Shown here: in pieces, positions 30,601-40,185 of the stretch
Layout: every line of letters begins with the position of its first letter
Position numbering within the stretch: the first letter of the stretch is position 1
Assembly: GCA_963775505.1 (NCBI GenBank)
Contig: CAVZIL010000001.1
Coordinates: forward strand, 659,420 to 723,419
Direction of reading: 5' to 3'
Length of the DNA: 64,000 nt
Origin: JAIBJN01 sp963775505
GTDB taxonomy: Bacteria; Actinomycetota; Thermoleophilia; Gaiellales; Gaiellaceae
Position numbers and translations under genes: made by a program
Notes under the pieces: generated by a model
Databases searched by the model: none
What the model saw: only the letters and a program-made list of their open reading frames with translations
Told to the model about the DNA's origin: nothing

Positions 30601-33600
30601 GTTCGAGGGGTCGCCCGCCCAGATGCCCCAGCTCTCGTTGTCGAACGCGACGTTGTCGTTGAAGACGTGGCTCGGCTTCGACGCCTGGATGCCCGATGCC
30701 GATGTTGCCGTTCGTCGTGTTCCCCTGCGACGAGCGTGCCCTGGCCGGCCGGGGTCTCGTCGCCGATGTAGATGCCGCCGCCGCCGTTGTCGCTCGAGTT
30801 GTTCCCGAGCACCACGTTGCTGAACGACTGCGACTCGAGCGCGATGCCGGTCGCGTCGGAGTCGCTCGCGTCGTTCGCCCTCGATCAGGTTGCCGGTCGA
30901 GTTCTTGAGCGAGATCCCGCCCTTGTTGCCGCTGACGTCGTTGCCGCGTGACGACGTTGTCGTCGGCGAGGTAGAGCTCGATCGCGTACGCAGTTCGTCA
31001 GCGTCCCGACGTTGTCGACAGGTCGTTGCCGGTCGACTCGCTCGATCTCGACGGCGGGGCCGCTGCTGTCCGAGATCGTGTTGCCCTCGACGAGGTTGCC
31101 CGTCGACTGGATGCCCGTCGTGCCGGTCGTCGTCGCGCCGATGTAGGACGCCGGTGCCGACGTCGACGATCGAGTTGCCGACGATCGTGTTGTCGACCGC
31201 GCCCTCGAGCAGGACGCCGGCGCCGCTCGAGACCTGGATGTCGTTGCCCTCGACGCGGTTCTTGCGCGGCGCGCTCGATCCAGACCGCGTCCTCGCTCGG
31301 CTGCGCCGATGAGGTTCCCGCGGACGACGTTGTCGAACGCCTCGTTGTTGATCCAGACGCCGCGCTTGTTCGACGACGATCGTGTTCGACCGGAGCGTGT
31401 TGCCTTCCACCTGCGACTGGACGCCGGGCGGAGGATCCTCGGGGACGTTCGGCGCGTTCGGGTCATCGGGCGCGTGCGGCTGGCCGAGGGAGACTCCGGC
31501 CTCCTGGTTCAGCTGCGCCGTGACGCCCTCGACGATGTTGAGCTTCGTGCCCTTGTTCAGCATGACGCCGAAGTCGAAGTCCGTGAGCACGCCGTTCTTG
31601 ATCGTCACGGAGTCGAAGCCGTTGTTGAGGATCGCGGCGCCGAGCGACTTGCCGTCGATCGTCTTGCCGTTCAGGTCGATCGTGATCCCGTTGGCCCCGA
31701 TGATCAGGCCGTGGCCGAGGCAGTCGGCGAGGCTGTTGTTGAGCCTGACGCTCTGCGTGATCTTCTCGCCGCAGAAGACCGTCCTCGCGACGGGAGCGGC
31801 CCCGACCGTCCAGACGTAGGCCGCCGGCGTCGGGTCGACGTTGCCCGTCGCGTCCACCGCGCGGACCTGGAGCACGTGATTCGGATGGGGCGCCAGGCCG
31901 CTGACGAGGTGCGGCGTCGAGCAGGTCACGAAGGCTCCGCCGTCGAGCGCGCACTGGAACGTGAGCTCCTCGACCGGCGTCTGGTTGTCCGTGCCGGAGA
32001 ACTCGAACGTGCCGCTCGTGAGCACGGTCGTCGGGTCCGGGCCGGAGTCGATCGCCGTCTCGGGCTCGACCGTGTCCGGCGGCGGCGGATGGATCCACCA
32101 CGAGTGCCAGGCCGGCGAGACGTCCGCGTTGCCTGCGCGGTCGATCGACCGCACCTCGAAGAGGTGGCCGCCGTAGAGGAGGCGAGCCGGGTTGTCCGGG
32201 TCGACGCCTGCAGGCACCGGGTCGCCCGGCTGCCAGCCGGCGGGCAGCAGGGCTGCCGGATAGGTCGTCGGCGAGGCGCACGGCTCGAACGGGAGCAGCG
32301 CCTCGGACGGCATGTCCGCCTGCGTGAGGTCCGGGTCGTGCTCGTTGTAGAGGTGGCGGCACTCGTAGATGAGGTTGTTGCCGGCCGTCTGGTTGTCGCT
32401 GCCGACGTAGCGGAAGGTCACGGTGCGATTGCTCGTGGCGAGGTAGACGACCGGGTCGCCGTTCACGTCCAGGAGCGGCTCGCCGTCGGCGTTCCGGAGC
32501 TCGGTCATCTCGCCGGGCGCCGCCGTGATCCTGGTCTCCGGCGGAACGGGCGGGCTCTCGAACAGGTCGCTGTCGTCGGCGCCGAGATGGATCTCCCACT
32601 CGTAGACCGCGGGCGTCAGGTCGAAGTTGTCGCTGAGGTCGACCGCGCGCACCTCGAACTTGTGGACACCGGGCTCGAGGCCGAGATACGTGTGCGGGCT
32701 GACGCACTCGCCCCAGTTCTCGCCCTCGGGAGGCTCCGGCAATGTCCGGCGGCTCGTTCGGGTCCGGCGGCTCGAGGTCCGGCTCCTCGGGCGGCACCGG
32801 CGGATCCGGCGGCGCGTCGAGGCGGCACTCGAAGGTGAGCGCGGTCGGCCGCCGTGCCGGTCGGGCCGTCGTCGGCCGTGAACTCGAAGACCGCGGTCTC
32901 GCTGGCGGTCATCATCCCGGGAGCCGGGTCGGGTCCGACCGGCCCGGACGTGATCTCGGTCTCGGGCGCCGTCAGGTCGATCGGCGAGATCGGGAGCGTG
33001 TCGCCCTCGTCGCAGACGACGCCGAGGCACTGGACGAGCCCGGGCAGGCCGGGCGCGACGCCGAGGTCGGCGTGGTTGCCGCTCGCGCGGTTGCCGCCGC
33101 CGTCGATGTTCGCAGCCGGGTTCGGCGGCTCGCCCGGGGTCAGCTCCTCGCCGGCCTCGATGCCGTAGAACGGCGTTGTTGTTCGCGGTGTTGCCGCGGA
33201 TCGTGTGCCCTCCGTCGGCGATCGTGAGACCGCTCTCCGCGTTCTCGTTGGTGGTGTTGCCCTCGATCAGGGCGCCGCCGACGGCCGCCCCGTTGGCGTC
33301 GAACGCGCCGCCCTCGAGCGAGATGCCGGAGCCGCCGCTCAGGTTGGCGACGTTGTCGAGCACGACCATGCCGATGCCGTTGCCCAGCTCGATCCCGGCC
33401 TGCAGAGCAGTTCGAGGCGTCGTTGCCCTCGACCCGGAGGCCGTTGGTGTCCGAGGCGGAGATGCCCGACGGGTTGTAGCGCAGGTCGTTGTCGATGATG
33501 AAGCTCGAGCTCGAGTTCCCGATCACGACGCCACCGTCGGACTGCCCGTGGGAGACGATGCCGGTGATGTAGGCGCGGTCGGAGTCCTCGACGATGACGC

Positions 33601-36600
33601 CCGCGTCGCCGTTCCGGACGAGGACGCCGCCCTCGACCCGGTTGTCGTGCGATCCCTGGTGGATGCGCAGGCCGGCGTCGCCGGTGTCACGGACGTCGTT
33701 GTTCAGGAGCGCGTTGTGCCTGGAGGAGTTCTCGAGGACGATGCCGGCGTCCGAGTCGAGGAGCGGGTCGATGATGATCCCGCTGATGTCGTTGTTCGGG
33801 ACCGTGTTCCCGCGCGCGTCGTTCAGGAGGACCGACGTGCCGTTCTGCCGGAACGTGTTGTTCTCGACCGTGCTGCCCTCGGTGCCGCCGAAGAGCGGGA
33901 CGCCGGCCTCCCCGTTCGCCTCGATCAGGTTGTTGCGGACCGTGTTCCCGTTGCGCCCGTCGTCGGCGTCGAAGAGGTGCACGCCCGCGAGCGCGTTCCC
34001 GAAGAGCGTCAGCCTCTCGACGACGTTGTGCGTGGCCCCGGGGCCGAGCAGCACGCCGTAGCCGAAGCCCCTGACGGTGCCCGACGGCGTCAGGCACGCC
34101 GAGCTCGGGTCGGACGGATCCGTCGGCGTGCAGCCGCGGATGACGACGTTCGGCCTCGCGCTGCGGATGCCCGGAGTGAGCGCGTCCTCCTCGCCCGGCT
34201 CGAGGATGAGCCCGCTCTGGACCGTCTTGCCGTTGAGGTCGAGCACGATGTCCGAGGCGCCGATGACGATGCCCTCGCCGAGGCAGCCGGTGACGTCGTT
34301 CGCGAGCTTCGTGCTGACCGTGATCACCTGGCCGCAGTGCACGTCAACGGGCGCGCCGGGCTCGGGCGGCGCCGGCGGCGGCGGAGTCGTGGTCGCCTCG
34401 AACCGGAGCTCGAGCTCCGGCAGCGTCACGTCCGGCGGGTCCTGCGGCTCCTCTCTCGACGTGAAGCTCTGCTCCCCGCCGGGCCCCGGCTCACCGGCGA
34501 GATCTCGGTCTCGCTCGCATCCCTGATGACCCAGCCGTGGGTCGGCAGCGCGCCGGACATCATCGCCTCGACGTGCGCCAGGACGTTCCACTCGCGGTAG
34601 AGGTCGCCCGACTCGGTCGTCGCGGCGGTCGCGCCCGGGAACGGATCGGGCTGGTTGGCCCAGGTCAGCGTGCTCTCGCGCCACGTGTCCTCGAGCGGCA
34701 CGGCTTCGAGCGTGCGCCCTTCGGTGCTCGAGCCGGCGTGGAGGCGGAGGGTGGCGGACTCGAGCTCGCAGTCCGGCGCGTCGTTCGGAACGGCGAACCG
34801 GAAGAACGCGCGCGCGTTCGCGCCGATCGTCTCGCCGCTCGGCCCGGTGGCCGTGTCGGAGCGGACGCTGAGCTCCGTCTCGAAGAGGTAGTTCTCGAGC
34901 GGGTTGACCTGGTCGGCCCAGCCGTCGGCCGTCGCCGTCAGCGTGATGTTGGCCTGGTCGCAGTTGAACGGCGGCGCGTCGGGATCGTCCGGGTCCGGCC
35001 CGATACGCCACGTGTAGCGCGCGGGCGTCGGGTCGATGTTCTCGTTGCCGTCGACGGCGCGGACGTGGATCGTGTGCAGGCCGCTCGCCAGGTCGGAGAA
35101 CATGGTCGGGTTCAGGCACTCGAGCCAGAGCTCGGGGTCGTTGTTGTCGAGCCGGCACTCGAACTCGAGGAACTGCGGAGGCGTGAGGTCGTCCGTGCCC
35201 GTGAACGTGAAGAGCGCGGAGCGGCTGTTCGTCTGCAGCGGAGGCTTCTCCGCGATGATCGTGTCGGGCGGGTTCAGGTTCAGGCCCGAGATGTGCTGGA
35301 TGTGCGGCGTCGGGTCGGTGTTGTCGGCGAGGTCGATTGCCCGCACCTCGAACGTGAAGAGCCCTTCCTCGATCAGCGGCACCGACCAGGGGCTCGAGCA
35401 CCCGTTCCACATGAGCTCGGGCAGCGGCGGCTCCCACGGCGCGGGCAGCTCGGGCGGCTCGGTGAGCTCGTGCTCGATCAACCGGCACTCGAAGTTGAGC
35501 TTGTCGGCCGGAGTTGCGTTGGCCGGATTCTCCGCGGTGTCCTCGCCGCCGAACCTGAACGCCATCGTCTCGATGCGAGTCCTGGATCGGCCCGTCGATG
35601 AAGAACGTGTCGGGCGCGATGGTGTCTACGGGCGGCGGCGGGCCGACGAACTCGAAGGCGCCCGCGTCGCAGCGCCCGTTCTGCGGCCGCGCGACGCCGC
35701 GCTGGTCGACGGGCGAGCAGGGGACCTGGCTCGAGTCGATGGCGAGGCTCCCGTACTGGAGCGCGTGCGTCATCGTCGCCCCGCCGTTGTCGGCGATCGC
35801 CCACAGCTCGGGGTCGCCGCGGCGATCGCGGACGCCGAGCTCGATCGGGTTCTGGGCGGTCTCCGCGGTGACGGCGAGGAAGCAGGTCTTCCCCGTGTCG
35901 ACGTTCCCGCCCTCGGACCGCACGTACCAGTCGCAGCTGCCGCCCTCGACGCTGCCGCCGACGATCGAGTTCTTGACGACGACCGCCGCATTCGTCTTCG
36001 GCGGGATCTCCGGCACGAAGTCGGACTCGACGACGCCGATCGCGCCGCCGCTCGTTCGCCGAGTTGCGCCAGATCGTCAGGTGGACGAGCCGGAGCTCGC
36101 CGTCCGCGTCGTGGAAGAGGCCGCCGCCGGCGACCGCCGCCTTGTTGCCGGAGATCGTCGTGTTCTCGATCAGCGAGTCGCCGTCGGCGAAGCTCATGAT
36201 GCCGCCGCCCTTGCCGGCGGCCTCGTCGATCTCGCCGTCCTCGGTGAAGCCGATTCGCGCCGAGTTGTTCAGGAAGAGGGAGCCGCGGACGATCAGGTCG
36301 TTGTCCGGCGCGTTCGCGAGGCCGCCGCCCATGATGGCGTTGTTCTCGCGGACGGTGGTGTCGAGGATGCGGAACTCGCCGCTCGACGTGTTGTAGATGC
36401 CGCCGCCGTGGACCTGGGCCCGGTTGCGCGAGATCGTCAGCCGCTCGAACGTGACGCGCGTGGCGCTGTTCTCGATGCCGCCGCCGTCCAGCGCGCGGTT
36501 GTTCGTGATGAGACTGTCGGAGATCGTGACGTCGCCGGCGTTGTCCATGCTGATGCCGCCGCCCTCGTCGGTGGCGCTGTTGCCGTCGAACGTCGAGCCG

Positions 36601-38226
36601 GACGATGTTGAGCGGGCCGCCCGACGCGTTGAGGCCGCCGCCGCCGGCGACGTCGTCGCTCGGGACGCCGTCGTCCTCGATGATCGGGACGCCGGCCTTG
36701 TTCCCGGTGAACGTCGAGTCGGCGATCGACTGCAGTCGCTCGCTCGCCGTCCACACGCCGCCGCCCTCTCCGTTCGACTCGTTCTCGACGACCTGGACGC
36801 GAGTGAGCGTCATGTTCGCCCGGTCGGAGCTCGAGATGCCCGCGCCGTGGTCGGTCGAGCGGTTCTTCGTGAAAGTCGAGTCGGTGACGGTGAGCTGGCC
36901 TTCTCCTCCGTTGTAGAGCCCGCCGCCCGATTCGGCGATGTTTTCCGAGAGCTGCGAGTTCCTGACGGTAAATGCTCCGCGCAATCCGAACGCCGTGGGA
37001 TGGCCTCCGCTGTAGAGGCCGCCGCCGTTCGCAGCCTGATTCTTCGAGATCGTGCTGTCGAGGACGCTGACCGTGCCGCCGTCGGTGTAGAGGCCGCCGC
37101 CCTCGGCGGCGGACCGGTTCTGCGTGAGGATCGAGTTTTCGACGGTGACGATGCTGTCGCCCCAGTTGGCGATCCCGGCGCCGCTCCCTTCCGCTGCGTT
37201 CAGCGAGACGACGGAGTTGACGATCTTGATCGTGCCGACACCGTCCCACCGGGACTGGTTGGCGATCGCGCTGGCGGCGATCGGATAGTCGGACGGATCG
37301 ACGAGCATGAACTCTTCCGGGTCGAGCGGATTCGGCATGATCGGTCCCGGGTTGAGCGTGATAACGCTCCCCGCGGAGATCGTGATCGTTCCGCCGGAGA
37401 CGTTGTTGATGGCGCCGCCGCTGCCGCCGCCCGACCCGTTGCCGGTGAACGTCGAACCCTTGATTTCGACTCGACCGTGTGGGAGGAGGTCGAGATTCGG
37501 CGGCTCGGTCGTCCACGCATAGTCGTGGAGGTCGGCGTTGTTGAGACCGCCGCCCGCCTCGGAGGCGTAGCTGTCCTTGACGGTGACTCCCTCGAGGGTG
37601 AGCTTGCCGAGCGACCAGTTCTGAATCGCCCCGCCCTCTTCGGGGTGGAAGCCGTTCCTGAGGATGAGGTTGCGGAGGGTGACGTCGCCGGCGCCGGGGT
37701 GGACCTCGAAGATCCGGTCGAGGCCCCGCTGCTCGGGCGGAGATCCCGGAAGCGGATTGCCGCCCTCGATGATGACGTCGCCGAGGAGGCCGGGGCCCTT
37801 CTCGATGATCACCGAGTCGGCGATCTCGAAGTCGCCGACGTTGGAAGCGTTCTCGTTCAGCGGAGGGATCGTGATCGCGTACGTGCCGGGCTGGATCTGG
37901 ATGACATCCGGGCCGGGTTGCGCATTCGCCTCCTGGGTGGCCGCGCGCAGCGTGCACGCGCCGGCTGACGTCCTGCACAGGCCGTCGCCGGGGTTGGCGT
38001 CGACGGCGTCGACCGTGCTGTTGACGACGAAGGTCAGCCCGGCGGCACCTGCGAAGCTCGCGGCCTTGAGGCCTAGGACTGCAACGAGGGCGACGACGAG
38101 CGCGACGCCAAGTTTCGCGCGTGCGCGAGGGCGCTTGCCTGCGTCGTCGGTCGATCGACGTGCGGATCCCGAAACCGTCCCTCGAAGCGAGGGCCTCTGC
38201 GTGAACCACCCGAGCCGCGTTCTCAT
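17743..38226 (-). CDS. Giant secreted mosaic surface protein (beta-helix / Ig-like / DNRLRE), frameshifted as sequenced
   Basis: A single coding line can be followed for 20.5 kb with no stop in the conserved frame, giving roughly 6,700-6,800 residues once indels are undone. ATG at 38226 is chosen because GGAAGGA abuts the GTG at 38238, too close to use it. Order from the N-terminus: a signal/anchor helix (residues 39-53); CSLREA segment; beta-helix I; 2 Ig-like units; DNRLRE; beta-helix II; 3 Ig-like; beta-helix III; 2 Ig-like; beta-helix IV; about 21 Ig-like units split by a VTVCLxYD module near 25.3-25.7 kb; a second such module near 21.75-22.1 kb; 9 Ig-like; DNRLRE; 2 Ig-like; DNRLRE to the stop. 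It ends QLVLTFKPAP with no LPXTG motif. Likely an extracellular adhesin or matrix protein. Whether it is one polypeptide depends on the indels being errors. Confidence 0.75.
19336..20415 (-). repeat. 540-bp tandem duplication of a two-domain Ig-like unit
   Basis: Recurring words line up exactly 540 bases apart (for example near 19330, 19870 and 20410, and near 19600 and 20140), equal to 180 residues or two Ig-like domains. The paired units share TTAPDTSITGQPAATTTN, LDSGPFAPCSSPHAYTGLS and TITAQPPA with few changes. This is a recent in-frame duplication and marks how the array grows. Confidence 0.8.
21670..31380. other. Indel-dense tract within the giant gene
   Basis: In 29215-29670 alone about eleven single-base changes are needed to keep the beta-helix frame: ten insertions (near 29669, 29588, 29545, 29457, 29436, 29407, 29386, 29342, 29252, 29237) and one deletion (near 29216). 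Most inserted bases are G or C, often copying a neighbour. Density drops to none in 17743-21660 and to about one per 0.5-1 kb in 32-38 kb. Motifs stay intact between events and no in-frame stops were met. Confidence 0.75.
22110..28690 (-). other. Giant protein: long Ig-like array inside the indel-dense tract
   Basis: About 21 Ig-like units of 85-100 residues can be recognised by recurring TFECSLDG, C(A/T)SPxxYxxLxPGxHTFxVRAxDxxGN and PASYxWTV motifs, scattered across all three minus-strand frames. At about 25290-25690 the array is broken by a different module (GNATVTFFEVDTAG, FDFSTTAEF, VTVCLNYD, then ICGLAEGFSLFALA). A second copy of that module lies at about 21750-22110. The frame changes every few dozen bases while the motifs stay intact. 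Confidence 0.7.
28690..34345 (-). other. Giant protein: beta-helices II, III and IV with intervening Ig-like units
   Basis: Three NosD-type parallel beta-helices lie at about 34345-33000, 31800-30450 and 29910-28690. Each opens with the same cysteine-bearing header: HCGQVITVSTKLANDV, FCGEKITQSVRLNNSL and TCGQLLTQSTRLANDL, then C-x-G-x-G-(I/L)-(V/I) and an (I/L)DL(N/D)G(K/H) strand. Rungs read N(T/V)I(R/V)xNxIxxxGxGIxLxxxxxN. Between them are 3 and 2 Ig-like units. The header repetition shows the helix-plus-Ig block was multiplied as a unit. Confidence 0.75.
34400..34970 (-). other. Giant protein: first DNRLRE (CBM96-like) domain
   Basis: The segment CDQANITLTATADGWAD to LPELELRFEA carries the DNRLRE core: FFRFAVP, ATLRLHA, WRESTLTWANQP, YREWNVLAHVEAM and EQSFTSRE. 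One base appears missing near 34480, between ASETEIS and EQSFTSRE. In other proteins this domain binds polysaccharide, which would give the giant protein a glycan-binding function (inference). Confidence 0.75.
35640..38226 (-). other. Giant protein: signal helix, CSLREA segment and beta-helix I
   Basis: The export helix is followed (about residue 64) by VNSTVDAVDANPGDG and GACTLRAATQEANA, the CSLREA-type opening that precedes many bacterial and chlamydial polymorphic-protein-like parallel beta-helices. The next ~700 residues repeat GGG(L/I)xNxxxG..L.(V/I)xxSTFTxNxA, one rung per 20-30 residues. Indels are sparse here (near 36055 and 36600). The segment ends with a Pro-rich linker FVGPPPPVDTIAPDTF into the first Ig-like unit. 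Confidence 0.8.
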
Positions 38227-38340
38227 CCTGTGCCGCACTCCTTCCGGAAGGGCGAGGTTCCCGATCGCCCGCGGACAGTGTCCGCCTCCTTGGTAAAGGA
38301 GCCATCAAAGGCAAATGAAGAGTTCCTTTATGGAGCGCGC

Positions 38341-38370
38341 CGCCGCCGGCCGGGCGACCGGCCGGCGGCG
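38341..38370. promoter_or_regulatory. Perfect 13-bp GC hairpin in the giant-gene leader
   Basis: CGCCGCCGGCCGG pairs completely with CCGGCCGGCGGCG around a 4-base loop (GCGA on +, TCGC on -). It lies about 115 bases 5' of the giant gene's start. No U-run follows on either strand, so an attenuator, RNA stability element or protein site is as likely as a terminator. Confidence 0.5.
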
Positions 38371-38610
38371 CTTCCTCCCGTCCTGGTCGCGAGCTCGGCG
38401 GCCGGCCAGGAGCTGAGGCTGAAGCTGAGGTTGAGCACATGCAGGTGCTTTCGATCGCATATGCCACGTTGAGATTGTCTCTCGTGAATGCGAGAGACTT
38501 GGCAAAAAAAGCTGAATATCCCAGCTGAGAATTATTCCATGACATAGCCACACATACGGCTACCGTCAGTGGTGGCAGCCGCAAAATTGTGCTCGCCCTT
38601 TAGCGCCCGC

Positions 38611-38666
38611 GGGGCCGGGTGCGGCGGCCCGACCCCGGGGCTGTTGTGCCCGCTGGAAGACGCGGG
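38611..38666. terminator. Double hairpin downstream of the kinase gene 38760-39461 (copy 2 of a repeated motif)
   Basis: On the minus strand: CCCGC/GCGGG stem (38649-38653 with 38662-38666), then GGGGTCGGG/CCCGGCCCC (38611-38619 with 38628-38636), with one G-U pair that keeps the stem intact. Loop and stem sequence match copy 1 at 15550-15610 almost base for base, and both lie 3' of a minus-strand gene. Confidence 0.5.
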
Positions 38667-38759
38667 CTGGGAGAACAAGGAACTCCTGGGCTCCCACCAG
38701 TGTCGGCTCGCTGAATCAGTAACCGGTTAGCTGCAGGTGAAGGGCTCTTAACCGAGCTC

Positions 38760-39461
38760 TTATCGTCGTGGCGACTCGCCGGCTTGATCACTCACGCGGC
38801 ACGGCAAGACGATCGTGAACGTCGCCCCGTCACCGGGCGTGCTCTCGAGCTCGACCCGCCCCCCATGGGTCTCGGCGATCTCCTTGACGATCGGCAGCCC
38901 GAGCCCGCTCCCGCGGTAGCGGCGGTGGGCATCGGCTCCGCGGGTGAAGTAGTCGAAGAGAACAGCCTGGTCGGCGGCCGCGATACCGCACCCGGTGTCC
39001 CGCACCCAGAGGCGCGCTTCGTCCTCGTCCAGAGACGACCCGACGGCGACGGTCTCGGATGGCCGAGTGTGCTCGACTGCGTTGCGAGCGAGCCGCAGCA
39101 GCGCCTCGGACAGGAGGTACTCGTCGGCGACGATCGTTCCCTCGGCGGCCGCGTCCAGAGCCCAGCGCCGCGGACCGAGCTCGCTCGCCTGCGCGGCGAT
39201 CTCGTAGGTGAAGGGCGCCAGGTGGATCGGGGCGGGTCGCAGGAAGTCGTCTCCCCCTGACTCCGCAAGCACCTGAAGGTCGTCGACGATCCGGCCCATC
39301 CTGTCGAGCTCGGTCAGGACGAGGGCGATCGTCTTGCGCTGCTCCTCCCGGTCATCGTCCGTCTCGATGAGCTCCAGGTGGCCGCGACACATCGTGATCG
39401 GATCGCGAAGCCTGTGGCTCGCGTCGTGGGCGAACTCGACCTGGGCGGGCGTGAGTCCCAC
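38760..39461 (-). CDS. Soluble histidine-kinase-like protein without sensor domain
   Basis: A 233-residue protein consisting only of HisKA and HATPase_c domains: H-box ASHRLRDPITMCRGHLEL (His16), N-box LARNAVEHT, G1 DTGCGI, F-box DYFTRG, G2 GSGLGLPIVKEI. No membrane helix precedes it; the start lies 57 bases after the response-regulator stop. It is paralogous to the kinase at 40186-41760. The residue after the phospho-acceptor His is Arg17, where HisKA kinases normally have Glu (Glu in the paralogue), so autophosphorylation may be impaired. It may act as a phosphatase, phospho-sink or heterodimer partner (inference). Confidence 0.85.
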   Translation of the reverse strand: MGLTPAQVEFAHDASHRLRDPITMCRGHLELIETDDDREEQRKTIALVLTELDRMGRIVDDLQVLAESGGDDFLRPAPIHLAPFTYEIAAQASELGPRRWALDAAAEGTIVADEYLLSEALLRLARNAVEHTRPSETVAVGSSLDEDEARLWVRDTGCGIAAADQAVLFDYFTRGADAHRRYRGSGLGLPIVKEIAETHGGRVELESTPGDGATFTIVLPCRVSDQAGESPRR

Positions 39462-39509
39462 GCCAGCAGTATTCCCGTCGTTGATGAACTTTCGGTGAAG
39501 CCAGGATGA

Positions 39510-39527
39510 GGACGATTCTTATCGTCC
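39510..39527. promoter_or_regulatory. Stem-loop over the response-regulator stop codon
   Basis: GGACGAT (39510-39516) pairs with ATCGTCC (39521-39527) around a 4-base loop that includes the regulator's stop codon. It sits between the regulator and the soluble kinase and could lower downstream translation or cap mRNA decay. Confidence 0.35.
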
Positions 39528-40178
39528 GCGGAGCCGGTAGCCGACCCCCCGCACCGTCTCGATGACGTCGTCGCCGAGCTTCTTGCGCAGCGAGTTGACG
39601 TAGACGTTGACGAGATTCGTGTTCGGATCGAAGAAGTAGCCCCAGACCTGCGACAGGAGCTGCTCACGGCTGAGGACCTGGTCCGCATGGCGGAGGAAGG
39701 CCTCGAGCAGGGAGAACTCGCGGGCGGTGAGGTTGACGGTCCGGTCGCCGACTGTCGCCCGCCGGGTCTTCAGGTCGAGCCGGACTCCGCCTGCGGCGAG
39801 GATGTTCGACTCTTCGGTGCCCGTCCGCCGCAGCCTGGTCTTCACGCGCGCGAGTAGCTCGTCGAACTGGAACGGCTTCCGCATGTAGTCGTCGGCGCCG
39901 CTCTCCAGACACATGACGACGTCCCGCTCGCCGCGCCCGGTGAGCACGAGCACGGGCAGCGTCTTCCCGCGCGAGCGGAGCTCCTGGAGGACGTGGAAGC
40001 CGTCCCGCTCGGGCAGCCCCATGTCGAGGATGAGCAAATCGAACTCGTCAGTCAGGCCGAGTCTCTGCGCCTTCTCGCCGTCGTCGGCGACCGTGGTGCT
40101 GAAGCCGTTGGCGCGCAGGCCCTTCTCGAGGAACGAGCTGATGTGCGGGTCGTCCTCGGCGATCAGGATCCGAGCCAT
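39519..40178 (-). CDS. OmpR/PhoB-family response regulator
   Basis: A 219-residue regulator. The receiver domain has acidic residues D9-D10, phospho-acceptor Asp52 (LLILDMGLP), a conserved Thr/Ser switch region VLVLTGRGE and Lys in RKPFQFDEL. A winged-helix DNA-binding domain follows (RTVNLTAREFSLLEAFLRH to NVYVNSLRKKLGDD-VIETVRGVGYRLRG). It lies 7 bases downstream of the membrane kinase and upstream of a second, soluble kinase, all on one transcript. Targets are unknown. Confidence 0.93.
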   Translation of the reverse strand: MARILIAEDDPHISSFLEKGLRANGFSTTVADDGEKAQRLGLTDEFDLLILDMGLPERDGFHVLQELRSRGKTLPVLVLTGRGERDVVMCLESGADDYMRKPFQFDELLARVKTRLRRTGTEESNILAAGGVRLDLKTRRATVGDRTVNLTAREFSLLEAFLRHADQVLSREQLLSQVWGYFFDPNTNLVNVYVNSLRKKLGDDVIETVRGVGYRLRGR

Positions 40179-40185
40179 TGCCCCC

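Larger units (their letters stand above)
38227..38759. promoter_or_regulatory. 533-bp leader/intergenic region upstream of the giant gene
   Basis: No gene is seen here. It holds a 30-base perfect hairpin (38341-38370), a CTCCTT/AAGGAG stem-loop (38287-38302), a conspicuously AT-rich patch (about 38434-38575) that includes A7 and an 8-bp stem GTCTCTCG/CGAGAGAC (38477-38498), and the second copy of the double-hairpin motif (38611-38666). The AT-rich patch is the likeliest promoter for the giant gene; no clear -35/-10 pair was found. The long structured leader suggests post-transcriptional control, but it matches no riboswitch I recognise. Confidence 0.5.

Noticed and set aside
17743..38226. Several separate secreted proteins instead of one giant gene
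   Set aside because: Only one export signal and one terminal stop were found; the frame changes fall inside conserved motifs, not at domain borders, and no ribosome site or signal peptide starts the internal pieces.
38227..38450. Cyclic di-GMP or cyclic di-AMP riboswitch ahead of the giant gene
   Set aside because: The characteristic conserved bases of either class are absent; only generic hairpins are visible.
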